Shown: positions 16,069 through 22,434, counted from the first letter of the stretch. The stretch: 32,893 nt of DNA from a virus (IMGVR_UViG_3300003629_000007:1-32893), one strand, 5' to 3'. Translations and numbers: made by a program. Notes: generated from the letters alone by a model not told the origin.

Positions 16069-16836
16069 ATGGCTATGTACACTGTCACGATCAGCACCGA
16101 AGGATCGCCAAACGCCATTTCCGTCTCGGATGGCTCAACCTACGCCACCCTCGCCGTGTCCGCTGGACGGGGGCCGAAGGGTGACGGGTTCACCGGCGGC
16201 TCATATGACTCTGGCACTGGCGTTGTCACGTTCAATTCGAAAGATGGCATTGGCTTCTCCACCGAAGACCTGCGCGGCGATCTGACCGAACCGGGGCCGA
16301 TTGGTTCTGTTACGCCTAGCACGGGTGTTTTTACTGATTTAACAGCCACCACAGCCGACATCAACGGCGGCACCATCGACGGCACTGTGATTGGCGGCAG
16401 CACCCCTGCGGCTATTAGCGGGACGACCGGCACATTCTCTGGTGATCTGACCGTGGACACCGACACGCTGTTTGTGGATGCGTCTACTGATCGGGTTGGC
16501 ATTGGGACGAGTTCGCCGTCTCAATTACTTGAGGTTCGGGGCCAAGCCGCCAAAATTCGGATTACCGACTTCGACATATCTGGCACTACTGGGATTGAGT
16601 TTGTTGACCTCGGAGCTGTGGTGGATGCTGAGATTGAGGTGGGCAACTCCAGTCAATATTTTGCCATAAAAACGGCTGCCTCCGAACGCCTCCGCATCGA
16701 CTCATCAGGCAACGTGGGCATCGGGACGAGTAGCCCCGGCTCAAAGCTATCCGTTGTCGGCCTCCCCACCTCTGCAAGCGGACTGTCTGCCGGGGACATT
16801 TACATTGACGGCGGCACCCTGAAAATCGTGACATAA
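16069..16836 (+). CDS. tail fibre with VGIGTSSP repeats
   Basis: This 255-residue protein is a fibre or spike component. Residues 30-60 hold a collagen-like fragment (GRGPKGDGFTGG; LRGDLTEPGPIG). The VGIGTSSP motif occurs twice (about 16494-16520 and 16711-16737), each followed by a short hydrophobic LxV turn, a repeat typical of phage tail fibres and other trimeric beta-helical proteins. No intramolecular chaperone domain is visible at the C-terminus. It starts two bases after the previous stop with a weak GAGGGA site. Confidence 0.75.
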   Translation: MAMYTVTISTEGSPNAISVSDGSTYATLAVSAGRGPKGDGFTGGSYDSGTGVVTFNSKDGIGFSTEDLRGDLTEPGPIGSVTPSTGVFTDLTATTADINGGTIDGTVIGGSTPAAISGTTGTFSGDLTVDTDTLFVDASTDRVGIGTSSPSQLLEVRGQAAKIRITDFDISGTTGIEFVDLGAVVDAEIEVGNSSQYFAIKTAASERLRIDSSGNVGIGTSSPGSKLSVVGLPTSASGLSAGDIYIDGGTLKIVT

Positions 16837-16845
16837 GGAGAAACT

Positions 16846-16974
16846 ATGAACCCCAACGACATCATCGCACATTACGCCATGGAGCGGCTGCAACTGATGG
16901 TTCAGCTTGAGCAAGCCAAGGCGCGTATCAAAGAGCTTGAAGAGGCTCAGCAGAAGGACACGGAAAATGACTGA
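16846..16974 (+). CDS. small coiled-coil protein, unknown
   Basis: A 42-residue protein, too short for many gene callers. It is a single amphipathic helix (RLQLMVQLEQAKARIKELEEAQQ) with heptad-like spacing. An AAGGAG ribosome site five to six bases before ATG 16846 and an eight-base overlap with the following gene support translation. It lies between fibre and lysis genes. No function can be assigned. Confidence 0.6.
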   Translation: MNPNDIIAHYAMERLQLMVQLEQAKARIKELEEAQQKDTEND

Positions 16975-17272
16975 ATACAACTGGACAATCGCAACTCTCG
17001 AACGTGAAACAGACACAGGCGGCGTGATCGTCTGCCACTGGCGTGTCTCTGCCCAAGACGGCGAATACAGAGCCTCTGTCTATGGCTCTGAGGGCTTCAC
17101 CCCTGACCCCACTGCTCCTGACTTTGTGCCATTTGACCAACTGACCGAGGCGGATGTTTTGGGCTGGCTGTGGGCGAGCGAGGATTTCGACAAGGCTGAA
17201 ACAGAAGCCCGCCTCGCGCAGCAGATCGAAGACCAGAAGACACCGAAGACCGTCTCTGGGACGCCTTGGTGA
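16967..17272 (+). CDS. small virion-region protein, unknown (DUF7936-like pattern)
   Basis: A 101-residue protein beginning TEYNWTIATLERETDTGGVIVCHWRVSAQDGEY, which matches a short conserved protein common near fibre and lysis genes of diverse phages. It has a beta-rich first half and an acidic helical second half (ADVLGWLWASEDFDKAETEARLAQQIEDQK). The inference of virion association comes from neighbours only. Its ATG lies inside the end of the preceding small gene; an upstream extension in the same frame is discarded because it lacks a ribosome site and overlaps that gene. Confidence 0.65.
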   Translation: MTEYNWTIATLERETDTGGVIVCHWRVSAQDGEYRASVYGSEGFTPDPTAPDFVPFDQLTEADVLGWLWASEDFDKAETEARLAQQIEDQKTPKTVSGTPW

Positions 17273-17293
17273 ACTGACAGAAGGACGACCGCC

Positions 17294-17527
17294 ATGCCAG
17301 AATGGATGGAGCATAGCTGGAAAGTCGCCGCCGCTGTCGTGGCTTTCTTGGTGTGGCTTGTGCGTTTGGAGGCAAAGGGTCTGCAAAACGAGCGCGAAAT
17401 CAAACGGCTCTGGAACCAGCGAAAAGAAGATCTTGACGCGGCGCGTGAAGACCGACAGCGCATCCATGACATCCTTGCGGAGATCCAATCGGATATAAAG
17501 CAACTGATCGGGAAGGTGGGCAAATGA
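17294..17527 (+). CDS. single-span membrane protein with coiled coil (holin-associated candidate)
   Basis: This 77-residue protein has one hydrophobic segment near residues 10-24 (KVAAAVVAFLVWLVRLE) and a charged coiled coil after it (EREIKRLWNQRKEDLDAAREDRQ). The layout resembles XhlA-type holin partners. It comes directly before the endolysin gene and overlaps it by four bases. It might be the holin, but it has only one clear membrane span. The next gene's C-terminus also carries membrane segments, so the pore former is uncertain. Confidence 0.55.
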   Translation: MPEWMEHSWKVAAAVVAFLVWLVRLEAKGLQNEREIKRLWNQRKEDLDAAREDRQRIHDILAEIQSDIKQLIGKVGK

Positions 17528-18174
17528 CCAGCCTGACGCAGAGAGATGTTGACTACATCGTTATCCACTACACGGCCACGCCGGTGGAAAGCGACTTCAG
17601 CGCGGCAGACATTGACGCCATGCACAAGCGGCGCGGCTGGGCTGGCATTGGCTATCACAAGTACATCCGCAAGAATGGCTTGGTTGAGAAGGGCAGGCCG
17701 CTGACAGTACGCGGCGCACACGTCAAAGGCCACAACCAGCACTCCATTGGGATCTGCTACGAGGGCGGCGTCCATGCGTCTGACCCAAACACCGGCTTAG
17801 ACACCCGCACAGACGCGCAGAAAGAGGCCATGATCCGCGTGATCCGCGAGATGCTTGCCCGCTACCCTGACGCGCAGGTGATCGGCCACAGGGACATGCC
17901 TGGCGCGGCCACGCAATGTCCAGGCTTTGATGCTGGCGCGTGGTGGGCAGAGGTCAATGCAGGCCCGAAAAAGCGCAAGTCAATTACGCAGTCCACCACC
18001 ATGCAGGCGGCGGGGGCCACTGGCATTGCGGGCCTTACTGGCGTTGCCACGGCGATCGGCCAGCTTGACCAGGCCGCGCAATACATCGTGATCGGGTCAG
18101 CAATCTTGGCGGCGGCGGGCTTGGCGTGGATCGCACGGGAGCGCATCCGCAAGTGGGCGGCGGGCGATAATTGA
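17524..18174 (+). CDS. N-acetylmuramoyl-L-alanine amidase endolysin with C-terminal membrane segments
   Basis: This 216-residue enzyme cleaves the amide bond between muramic acid and the peptide in peptidoglycan. The amidase_2 zinc pattern is His15 (IVIHYTAT), His122 (IGHRDMP) and Cys132 (ATQCPG), with a T7-lysozyme-like tyrosine context around GYHKYI (residues 43-48). After residue 150 comes a KKRK linker and two hydrophobic stretches (AAGATGIAGLTGVATAIG and YIVIGSAILAAAGLAWIA), probably a membrane hairpin. Such a tail suggests a membrane-tethered lysin, or a combined lysin-holin. It overlaps the genes on either side. Confidence 0.85.
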   Translation: MTSLTQRDVDYIVIHYTATPVESDFSAADIDAMHKRRGWAGIGYHKYIRKNGLVEKGRPLTVRGAHVKGHNQHSIGICYEGGVHASDPNTGLDTRTDAQKEAMIRVIREMLARYPDAQVIGHRDMPGAATQCPGFDAGAWWAEVNAGPKKRKSITQSTTMQAAGATGIAGLTGVATAIGQLDQAAQYIVIGSAILAAAGLAWIARERIRKWAAGDN

Positions 18175-18392
18175 CTTGGCTCTACACCAAGCTGGGGCGC
18201 GCGCTGGCGGGCGTTGGTGCTATTCTGGCGACGTTGGGCCTTGCATACCTCAAAGGCCGCTCACAGGCGCGTACAGACGCAGCAGAGGATTACCGTGATG
18301 AACGCAAGCGGCAAGACGATTTGGATGTCGGTTATGGCGCTACTGACAGCGAGCGCATTAAGCGGCTGCGCGACATCGCAAACGGAAGGTGA
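18171..18392 (+). CDS. i-spanin (Rz-like), TTG start
   Basis: This 73-residue protein has an N-terminal membrane span (LGRALAGVGAILATLGLAYLKG, split by a short kink) and a periplasmic charged helix (AAEDYRDERKRQDDLDVGYGATDSE). This is the layout of an inner-membrane spanin. The start is TTG at 18171, which overlaps the endolysin stop; no ATG exists near the membrane segment. The outer-membrane partner begins inside this gene at 18298. Together they would fuse the inner and outer membranes at lysis. The assignment rests on gene order and topology. Confidence 0.65.
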   Translation: MTWLYTKLGRALAGVGAILATLGLAYLKGRSQARTDAAEDYRDERKRQDDLDVGYGATDSERIKRLRDIANGR

Positions 18393-18516
18393 GGCACAAG
18401 CCAAGCTGGATGCTGTTGCGCCTCACGTTCGCCCCTGCGCGGGGGCTTTGGCTGGTGACAGTATGCCCGCCGCGCGGCGGGATTGCCTGCCGGTGCTAGT
18501 CAGGCTTTCGGATTGA
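18298..18516 (+). CDS. o-spanin lipoprotein (Rz1-like)
   Basis: This 72-residue protein begins in another frame inside the Rz-like gene. It has a signal sequence with a lipobox LSGC (Cys27 in the mature N-terminus), so it would be anchored to the outer membrane. The remainder is short, rich in Ala and Pro-neighbouring Cys, typical of small o-spanins. The first 95 bases overlap the i-spanin in a shifted frame, a common arrangement for spanin pairs. The 3' end converges with the leftward gene at 18496. Confidence 0.7.
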   Translation: MNASGKTIWMSVMALLTASALSGCATSQTEGEAQAKLDAVAPHVRPCAGALAGDSMPAARRDCLPVLVRLSD

Positions 18517-18849
18517 CCAGATCCGCACGTCGGCTTCCCTAACATCGTTTGACTTCACCAGTCCGAGTTCACCCATGCTGCGCATCTTTTGCGAGATGGC
18601 TTGCGGGCTGAGTTGATAGCCCGCCTTGCGCATTTTGTGCTTTAGGTCGCCAACTGTGGCTTCTTTCATCGCTTCTAGGCATGACACAAGAGCCGTGTCT
18701 ATCTCACTGATTTTTGCCGGTGCAGTTTCTGCTTCATCTTGAATAGGCCGCTTGCCGCTCATGCCTTGCTTCATACGCTGGTTCTCAGCTGGCGCAAGAC
18801 TGCGCAAGGCTCTTTGATAATGGATCTCGAAAGATTCATTCTGGGGCAC
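18496..18849 (-). CDS. winged-helix-like protein, unknown function
   Basis: A 117-residue basic protein, last gene of the leftward block. The second half (residues 50-115) reads as a winged helix: ALVSCLEAMKEATVGDLKHKM, then QLSPQAISQKMRSMGELGLVKS, then ADVRIWSI as the wing. It may bind DNA and regulate, though no target is known. Its start is GTG at 18849 with GGAG six bases upstream, because the reading to the conserved N-terminus begins there; the upstream stop overlaps by 14 bases. It converges with the Rz1-like gene and overlaps it by 21 bases. Confidence 0.65.
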   Translation of the reverse strand: MPQNESFEIHYQRALRSLAPAENQRMKQGMSGKRPIQDEAETAPAKISEIDTALVSCLEAMKEATVGDLKHKMRKAGYQLSPQAISQKMRSMGELGLVKSNDVREADVRIWSIRKPD

Positions 18850-19207
18850 CTGTTTCTCCTTTCAGTTCTGCCAAGGACTCCCGCGCCCATTTTACAAGAT
18901 GTGGGTCGTTTGAATACGTGGCTACTTCATACATCGCGTTGATTATCTTGGCCTCCAGACGGCGCACCTTGTCCTCCTCGTATCGCTTCATCTTGTGCCT
19001 CATGCGCTCTTGTGTGCAGCCCTCTGCTTTAGCTAAAACCCGCAAGTCAGCCCCGTTCTTCCAGCGCCTATATGTTTCCTCCAAGTTGCCGTCCTTCTTC
19101 GCCAGCTTGGCTTCCAGTTCCTCGATGCGCCGCAGTGCATTCGCTGGCGTTTTGCTTTGGCTTAGCGCCGCCATGTCAGCTAAGTGTTCTTTGATATCAT
19201 CACTCAT
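18836..19207 (-). CDS. helical protein with HTH-like segment, unknown
   Basis: This 123-residue protein has an N-terminal helical part with leucine/charged heptads (RRIEELEAKLAKKDG), a middle resembling a helix-turn-helix (DLRVLAKAEGCTQERMRHKMKRYEEDKVRR), and a helical C-terminus. Small phage proteins of this type sometimes act in terminase-like or regulatory roles, but there is no decisive evidence. The start is at ATG 19207 with AGGAGAG upstream, and it overlaps the previous gene by eight bases. Confidence 0.6.
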   Translation of the reverse strand: MSDDIKEHLADMAALSQSKTPANALRRIEELEAKLAKKDGNLEETYRRWKNGADLRVLAKAEGCTQERMRHKMKRYEEDKVRRLEAKIINAMYEVATYSNDPHLVKWARESLAELKGETGAPE

Positions 19208-19385
19208 CTGTCTCTCCTCTGTTTGCTTTTCCTCTGATCTCGTTCACCACGTCCTTGTTCCCCTCGGCCATACGGATGATCGTCTCAAGCTGATCCCATG
19301 TAACCCATAGCCGTGGCAGCGGCACAAAGCCTGCCTCGCGCAGGGCCTTTGCGCCTTTGCTTTTGAGTTCGCTACCGTTGCTCAT
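19200..19385 (-). CDS. small conserved phage protein, unknown
   Basis: A 61-residue protein beginning MSNGSELKSKGAKALREAG. The middle holds FVPLPRLWVTWDQLETIIRMAEGN, a conserved-looking motif with an amphipathic helix and a charged C-terminus (EIRGKANRGETDE). The ATG at 19385 overlaps the upstream stop as ATGA with GGGAG as ribosome site; the longer reading upstream is therefore rejected. Function unknown. Confidence 0.6.
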   Translation of the reverse strand: MSNGSELKSKGAKALREAGFVPLPRLWVTWDQLETIIRMAEGNKDVVNEIRGKANRGETDE

Positions 19386-19579
19386 TCCACACTCCCAAGG
19401 CATTCGCCATTTATGCCCATCGGCACATTTTTGCCATTGAAGGCAACGGTGTATCTATCGCCCGCATAGAATGACCCATACCAGTCCATAATATCTGGCA
19501 CGGATTTTGCAGAGCACTCCACAGTTTTGTTTTTGGGTTTCGCGTCTGCGTTCATGAAAACAAGTTTGCCTACCGTCAT
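19382..19579 (-). CDS. small protein, unknown
   Basis: A 65-residue protein with two Cys (one at residue 22 and one near the C-terminus) and an aromatic middle (DIMDWYGSFYAGDRYTVAF). It is neither clearly membrane-bound nor HTH-like. It is part of a chain of four-base overlapping genes (ATGA junctions on both sides), which supports it as a genuine coding unit. No family recognised. Confidence 0.55.
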   Translation of the reverse strand: MTVGKLVFMNADAKPKNKTVECSAKSVPDIMDWYGSFYAGDRYTVAFNGKNVPMGINGECLGSVE

Positions 19580-19788
19580 TCTAGCGCCTTTAAAGAATCA
19601 AAGACCATCTTTACTAGTCTGCCCTCGGCCCTTTTAGCCTCTGATCTGGTCAATATGCTGTGGATACGAAGCCGGTTTATCGCAGCGCGATGCGCTTCAA
19701 TTTTTTGTGCTTCCCTGTCGGTCAACTGCGGCAGTTGCTTTTTGATGTGCGGCGCTATTGCGCCGAGTTGAAAAGATATTTTACTCAT
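19576..19788 (-). CDS. small basic helical protein, unknown
   Basis: This 70-residue protein starts MSKISFQLGAIAPHI and continues as a long basic helix with heptad-like hydrophobics (LTDREAQKIEAHRAAINRLRIHSILTRSEAKRAEGRLVKM). The longer possible start at 19833 is rejected because it lies inside a separate small membrane ORF. A weak GTAGGA is just before ATG 19788. It lies between membrane and unknown genes in the leftward chain. Function unknown; a nucleic-acid or protein-binding role is possible from charge alone. Confidence 0.55.
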   Translation of the reverse strand: MSKISFQLGAIAPHIKKQLPQLTDREAQKIEAHRAAINRLRIHSILTRSEAKRAEGRLVKMVFDSLKALE

Positions 19789-19790
19789 TC

Positions 19791-19937
19791 CTACTGTCCC
19801 CACATATACACAAGTATGCTGCCCAAGAGCCACGGCACCGGGTCAGGGTGCAGCACGGCGGTGATGGCCAAGGCGATGCTGGTGAGCGCGCAGAGCAGGC
19901 GGAAGATGGCTTCTAGGTCTTTCATGTTATTGGTCAT
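19791..19937 (-). CDS. tiny two-span-like membrane protein
   Basis: A 48-residue protein, too short for standard gene finders, starting ATG 19937 with GGAGGG eight bases upstream and overlapping the end of the previous gene by eleven bases. It has two hydrophobic stretches (AIFRLLCALTSIALAITAVL and PVPWLLGSILVYMWG) separated by HPDP. It may be a small phage membrane protein acting on the host envelope or transport. No family recognised. The stop is three bases from the next ATG, giving a tight chain. Confidence 0.6.
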   Translation of the reverse strand: MTNNMKDLEAIFRLLCALTSIALAITAVLHPDPVPWLLGSILVYMWGQ

Positions 19938-20325
19938 CGGTCTTGCCCTCCAATATGGCGCGTTGGTCTTTTTGTGATTGTTCGGCTTCCTCGACTAACG
20001 CCTGGGCCATTGCAATTATCGCCTCTGCGGCTTCGGCGCGGGCAACGGCGGCGTCATGCTCGGCGCGAAGATCAAGGACCGAAAACAATCCCGGCCCGCC
20101 CTTGCTGGGATCAAAGGTGTATTCGTACCAAGGGTCGCCGCGCTCCGGGCATATGCCCTCAGCGTCGATGTGCTGGTCCGGGTCGTAGCCGCCGGGGATT
20201 TCTCGGACCATCCCGTAGCTGACGCACAGCTCAAACAGCTCACAGCCATCAATATCGCCCGTCGGCCATTGCTCAAGGATTGCTCTTGCGAACCCATCAA
20301 AGTCTGGACTGGTGTCATTGGTCAT
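19927..20325 (-). CDS. conserved phage protein, unknown
   Basis: A 132-residue acidic protein. The first half holds FDGFARAILEQWPTGDIDGCELFELCVSYGMVREIPGGYDPDQH, a compact-looking domain with two Cys, and a second part with DPWYEYTFDPSKGG. The C-terminal third is a helical Ala/Glu-rich coiled coil (HDAAVARAEAAEAIIAMAQALVEEAEQSQK). Similar bipartite small phage proteins (N-terminal globular, C-terminal coiled coil) are common in early regions of alphaproteobacterial phages. The ATG at 20325 overlaps the upstream stop by one base, with GGAGG seven bases upstream. Confidence 0.6.
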   Translation of the reverse strand: MTNDTSPDFDGFARAILEQWPTGDIDGCELFELCVSYGMVREIPGGYDPDQHIDAEGICPERGDPWYEYTFDPSKGGPGLFSVLDLRAEHDAAVARAEAAEAIIAMAQALVEEAEQSQKDQRAILEGKTDDQ

Positions 20326-20678
20326 TATGTTTCCTCCAGAATTGCGCGGGCGTTCATCTGAGCATCGTGCAACATTTGCATATCAGTTGACGGCCCATGC
20401 CCGATGATGTGTGGATCAAAGGCACTCAGCGCCGCTTTTAGCGCGTCACGCTCGGCGGCTAAGGTCCAAATCATGTCTGAGGCGCGTTGACGTGGAATTT
20501 GGCCGCGGTATTCGTCAACGTCGTAACACACGCGGTCAATGGCCTCTTTGCTTGTGTCATTGGTCATCTCCTGTTGAACAGCGGTTACAAACTCCGCAAC
20601 GGGTTTGGCAAAAACTGTTGGTTCGATGGCGAACAAAATCAGAGCGCCAAGCAAAATGCTGGATAAAACGTCAGTCAT
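20325..20678 (-). CDS. membrane-anchored protein with early-gene C-terminal domain
   Basis: This 117-residue protein begins with a hydrophobic anchor (VLSSILLGALILFAIEPTVFA) followed by MTNDTSKEAIDRVCYDVDEYRGQIPRQ, which itself looks like the natural start of another small phage protein that usually has no membrane part. The C-terminus includes AERDALKAALSAFDPHI. This could be a fusion of two originally separate genes, as the inner MTNDTS segment resembles the next gene's N-terminus. The start chosen is ATG 20678, which has GGGGAG seven bases upstream. Two other in-frame starts exist. Confidence 0.55.
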   Translation of the reverse strand: MTDVLSSILLGALILFAIEPTVFAKPVAEFVTAVQQEMTNDTSKEAIDRVCYDVDEYRGQIPRQRASDMIWTLAAERDALKAALSAFDPHIIGHGPSTDMQMLHDAQMNARAILEET

Positions 20679-20680
20679 CA

Positions 20681-20878
20681 TCACTCTCCCCAATCTTTCT
20701 GGTCGCCGTACCTTATGGCTTGCTCATACCCGGCATAGTATGCGTCCACCTGCGCGGGCGTCATGTCAGTCTTTTCAATGCGGTGGCCGTTGTCTTTGTA
20801 ATGAGGATCTTCTGGCCTGCCGTAGTAGGCGTCGGCGTGGCCCCGGTCGAAGGGGCTTCCGTGCTGTTGGGGGGTCAT
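20681..20878 (-). CDS. small conserved phage protein, unknown
   Basis: This 65-residue protein starts MTPQQHGSPFDRGHADAYYGRP and holds repeated Tyr- and Gly-rich elements (DAYYGRP, DAYYAGYEQAI). This pattern is found in many small proteins of alphaproteobacterial phages, function unknown. The longer start is rejected: ATG 20878 overlaps the methyltransferase stop as ATGA with GGAG seven bases before. It is therefore translationally coupled. Confidence 0.6.
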   Translation of the reverse strand: MTPQQHGSPFDRGHADAYYGRPEDPHYKDNGHRIEKTDMTPAQVDAYYAGYEQAIRYGDQKDWGE

Positions 20879-21450
20879 GCTTTGCTCCATTGTTTTGCAA
20901 TCGCATTGGCTATGCCGGGATACGTTCGGCTGCGGTCTTTCCACCTGTCCGCGCTTGGCGGGGCGAGGTGGCAGTCTGCGCGGGCGTCATTGGCTGTCAT
21001 GTCGGATGTAGGCACCAGCGGCGGCAGGTTGCGCGTCCAGAAGCATGTGCGCTTCTTTGCAGGGTCGCCAAACTGCCAAGGCTGGACAGTAAAGGATGGT
21101 CGCGCGCCGCCGATAGCCTCTCGGCCATACTTGTGCATCACCGGGTTCTCTACGGCCACTTGCGGCGCGTTGGCGTTGAGGCAAGCCAAGAAGAACTCGG
21201 CGGCTTCGCGCACCTGATCCCATTCACTGCGCTCAACGCGCCAGCGAACGCCGCTGTTGGCAAGGTAGGTGCATGGCGGGTGGGCTATGACCAGATCCCA
21301 AGGCTGGCGCAGTAACGGCAGCACGTCGCCTTGGATGTGATGGCCGGGCGTTTCGCTTGGCAGAAGATCACAGGAAACAGCGTCATGCCCGCGCGCAGTA
21401 AACGCATCTCTTACGCGGCCAGAGTATTCGCAGGCTATCAGGACTTTCAT
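20875..21450 (-). CDS. short cytosine-methyltransferase-like protein
   Basis: This 191-residue protein carries the catalytic core of cytosine-5 methyltransferases: an AdoMet motif I (LIACEYSGRVRDAF), HPPC with the candidate catalytic Cys60, and an ENP motif near 101-103 in place of ENV. It lacks a separate target recognition domain, so it is about half the length of a full enzyme. Such short proteins are widespread in phages. It may modify phage DNA against host restriction, or be a degenerate remnant. It overlaps neighbours at both ends by four bases. Confidence 0.7.
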   Translation of the reverse strand: MKVLIACEYSGRVRDAFTARGHDAVSCDLLPSETPGHHIQGDVLPLLRQPWDLVIAHPPCTYLANSGVRWRVERSEWDQVREAAEFFLACLNANAPQVAVENPVMHKYGREAIGGARPSFTVQPWQFGDPAKKRTCFWTRNLPPLVPTSDMTANDARADCHLAPPSADRWKDRSRTYPGIANAIAKQWSKA

Positions 21451-21653
21451 GACAAAGCGTATGCTTGATATACCGCAACAGCTTCTGGCGAAAGTTTTCC
21501 TGCAATGTTGCGCGCGTAAAATGATGCCATCTTTCGACGGCTTGCCGCGCTAGGAACTTCGCGCTCCATGTCTCTAATAATACCGCGCGCTTCGGCGGCA
21601 GTCATTGGGTAGCCTGCGCGGTTTGGGCGGATTGCAATAGGTCCATTAAGCAT
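21447..21653 (-). CDS. small protein, unknown, first gene of the leftward block
   Basis: A 68-residue protein with a basic-charge middle (TAAEARGIIRDMEREVPSAASRRK) and no recognised family. It is the first gene of the leftward operon: GGAG is eight bases before ATG 21653, and a promoter candidate lies about 45-70 bases upstream. Its stop overlaps the methyltransferase start as ATGA. It could be an early regulatory or takeover protein, but nothing shows this directly. Confidence 0.6.
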   Translation of the reverse strand: MLNGPIAIRPNRAGYPMTAAEARGIIRDMEREVPSAASRRKMASFYARNIAGKLSPEAVAVYQAYALS

Positions 21654-21676
21654 CTGTCTGTCTCCTATATCTAGGC

Positions 21677-21694
21677 GGTGTTGCTTGTTACACC
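21677..21694. promoter_or_regulatory. inverted repeat near the leftward promoter
   Basis: GGTGT (21677-21681) and ACACC (21690-21694) form a perfect inverted repeat with eight bases between. It lies just downstream of the leftward -10 box, at the expected site of an operator. A further CACCC/GGGTG repeat occurs at 21763-21781. Binding protein unknown. Confidence 0.35.
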
Positions 21695-21697
21695 CTC

Positions 21698-21725
21698 TTT
21701 ATACACGACCACACACCCCGCGCAA
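21698..21725 (-). promoter_or_regulatory. early leftward promoter (candidate)
   Basis: On the minus strand TTGCGC (21725 down to 21720) and TATAAA (21703 down to 21698) are separated by 16 bases. The start point would be near 21691. It would drive 21653 and the ten genes after it. The rest of the 21654-21944 gap otherwise holds A/T-rich sequence and short inverted repeats. Confidence 0.45.
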
Positions 21726-21890
21726 CACAAAACCCGCTTGCAGATTAAAATAATTCGCGCTACACCCTGCCCGTCCGGGTGCGGTCACACACATCAACAT
21801 GCAATGCCAGGCACTGGTGCTGTATATTGGTCAACGTGCTACCTTAAATGCGCCACATTTAACCGACCGAACCCGGACACGATTCCCGTG

Positions 21891-21919
21891 TTGCATAGTC
21901 CCGCCCGCTGCGCTAGTGT
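21891..21919 (+). promoter_or_regulatory. early rightward promoter for the RHH gene (candidate)
   Basis: TTGCAT (21891-21896) and TAGTGT (21914-21919) are 17 bases apart. The same -10 TAGTGT with GC(t/c)-type upstream base and a TTGCA-type -35 occurs at 24780-24809 before the HTH gene. The start would fall near 21926, about 20 bases before the ATG. The shared sequence suggests common control. Confidence 0.5.
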
Positions 21920-21944
21920 TGCGAAAACGCTAAAGGAGCGAGAC

Positions 21945-22106
21945 ATGAACAAGACAAAAGTCCTTCACTGCCGGGTGACGCAAGAACAGCATCAAGCCGT
22001 ATACCAGGCCGCAAAAGCCGCTGGCGTATCTATGACGCAGTATGTTCTGGCGGCTGTTCTTAAGGCGGCTGGCGACGAATGCCAAAGCAGGCAAGCACAA
22101 GACTAG
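21945..22106 (+). CDS. small ribbon-helix-helix-like DNA-binding protein
   Basis: A 53-residue protein: beta strand TKVLHCRVTQEQ, then helix-turn-helix-like QAVYQAAKAAGVSMTQYVLAAVLKAAG. This is the RHH (CopG/Arc) layout. It likely dimerises and represses or activates one of the nearby divergent promoters. The AAGGAG site sits eight bases before ATG 21945; the longer reading starting at 21678 is rejected. It stands alone between two leftward blocks, and its 3' end overlaps the 3' end of the leftward HNH gene by 47 bases. Its targets are unknown. Confidence 0.65.
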   Translation: MNKTKVLHCRVTQEQHQAVYQAAKAAGVSMTQYVLAAVLKAAGDECQSRQAQD

Positions 22107-22434
22107 CCGTACTCTCGATGTACCCGTAATCTGGCCCATGCTTTGCGCGCCAGCTTGCCTTGCCGTTGTGGATTGCCTCGGGGCCGTCTTGATGGTGCGC
22201 CTTGCATAGAGGCACGGTATCCCAATCGCTGGCCTTTGCGGTGCCGTATCGGTCGCAGATGACGTGATGGGCGTCAGAGGGCGGCGCAGCCCCACACACA
22301 GCGCATGGAAGCTGCTTGACCGCCTGCATGTACGCCAGCGCCTGTTGCCCCTCTTGGCTGGCCCGCCGTGCCTTTCTCTTGGCGCTAAACTTGCGGATGG
22401 GCTTGCCGCGTGACTTAAAGCCGGTGCGTTTCAC
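22060..22434 (-). CDS. HNH-type nuclease (Ref/RecA-dependent nuclease-like)
   Basis: This 124-residue protein has an N-terminal basic tail (RKFSAKRKARRASQ) and a zinc-binding HNH core: Cys44 and Cys47 (CAVC), His56-His57, then Cys77, His80-His81 and His89. The AHHVI...VPLCKAHH spacing fits the P1 Ref / NinG-like group of recombination nucleases rather than the cos-associated HNH at 32514. It probably supports recombination with NinB and the Rad52-like protein of the same block. Its ATG at 22434 overlaps the NinB stop by four bases. Confidence 0.7.
   Translation of the reverse strand: MKRTGFKSRGKPIRKFSAKRKARRASQEGQQALAYMQAVKQLPCAVCGAAPPSDAHHVICDRYGTAKASDWDTVPLCKAHHQDGPEAIHNGKASWRAKHGPDYGYIESTASLVLACFGIRRQPP

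Noticed and set aside
19576-19833. Longer start (19833) for the basic helical protein
   Set aside because: The extension lies inside the separate membrane ORF 19791-19937; MSKISF at 19788 is a more natural start.
20411-21315. Two rightward frames (268 and 236 residues) opposite the methyltransferase-like gene
   Set aside because: The leftward chain with ATGA overlaps and the PPC/ENP motifs explains this DNA better.
21678-22106. 142-residue version of the RHH-like protein
   Set aside because: The extra N-terminus is read through the promoter region and has low-complexity composition; AAGGAG marks ATG 21945.
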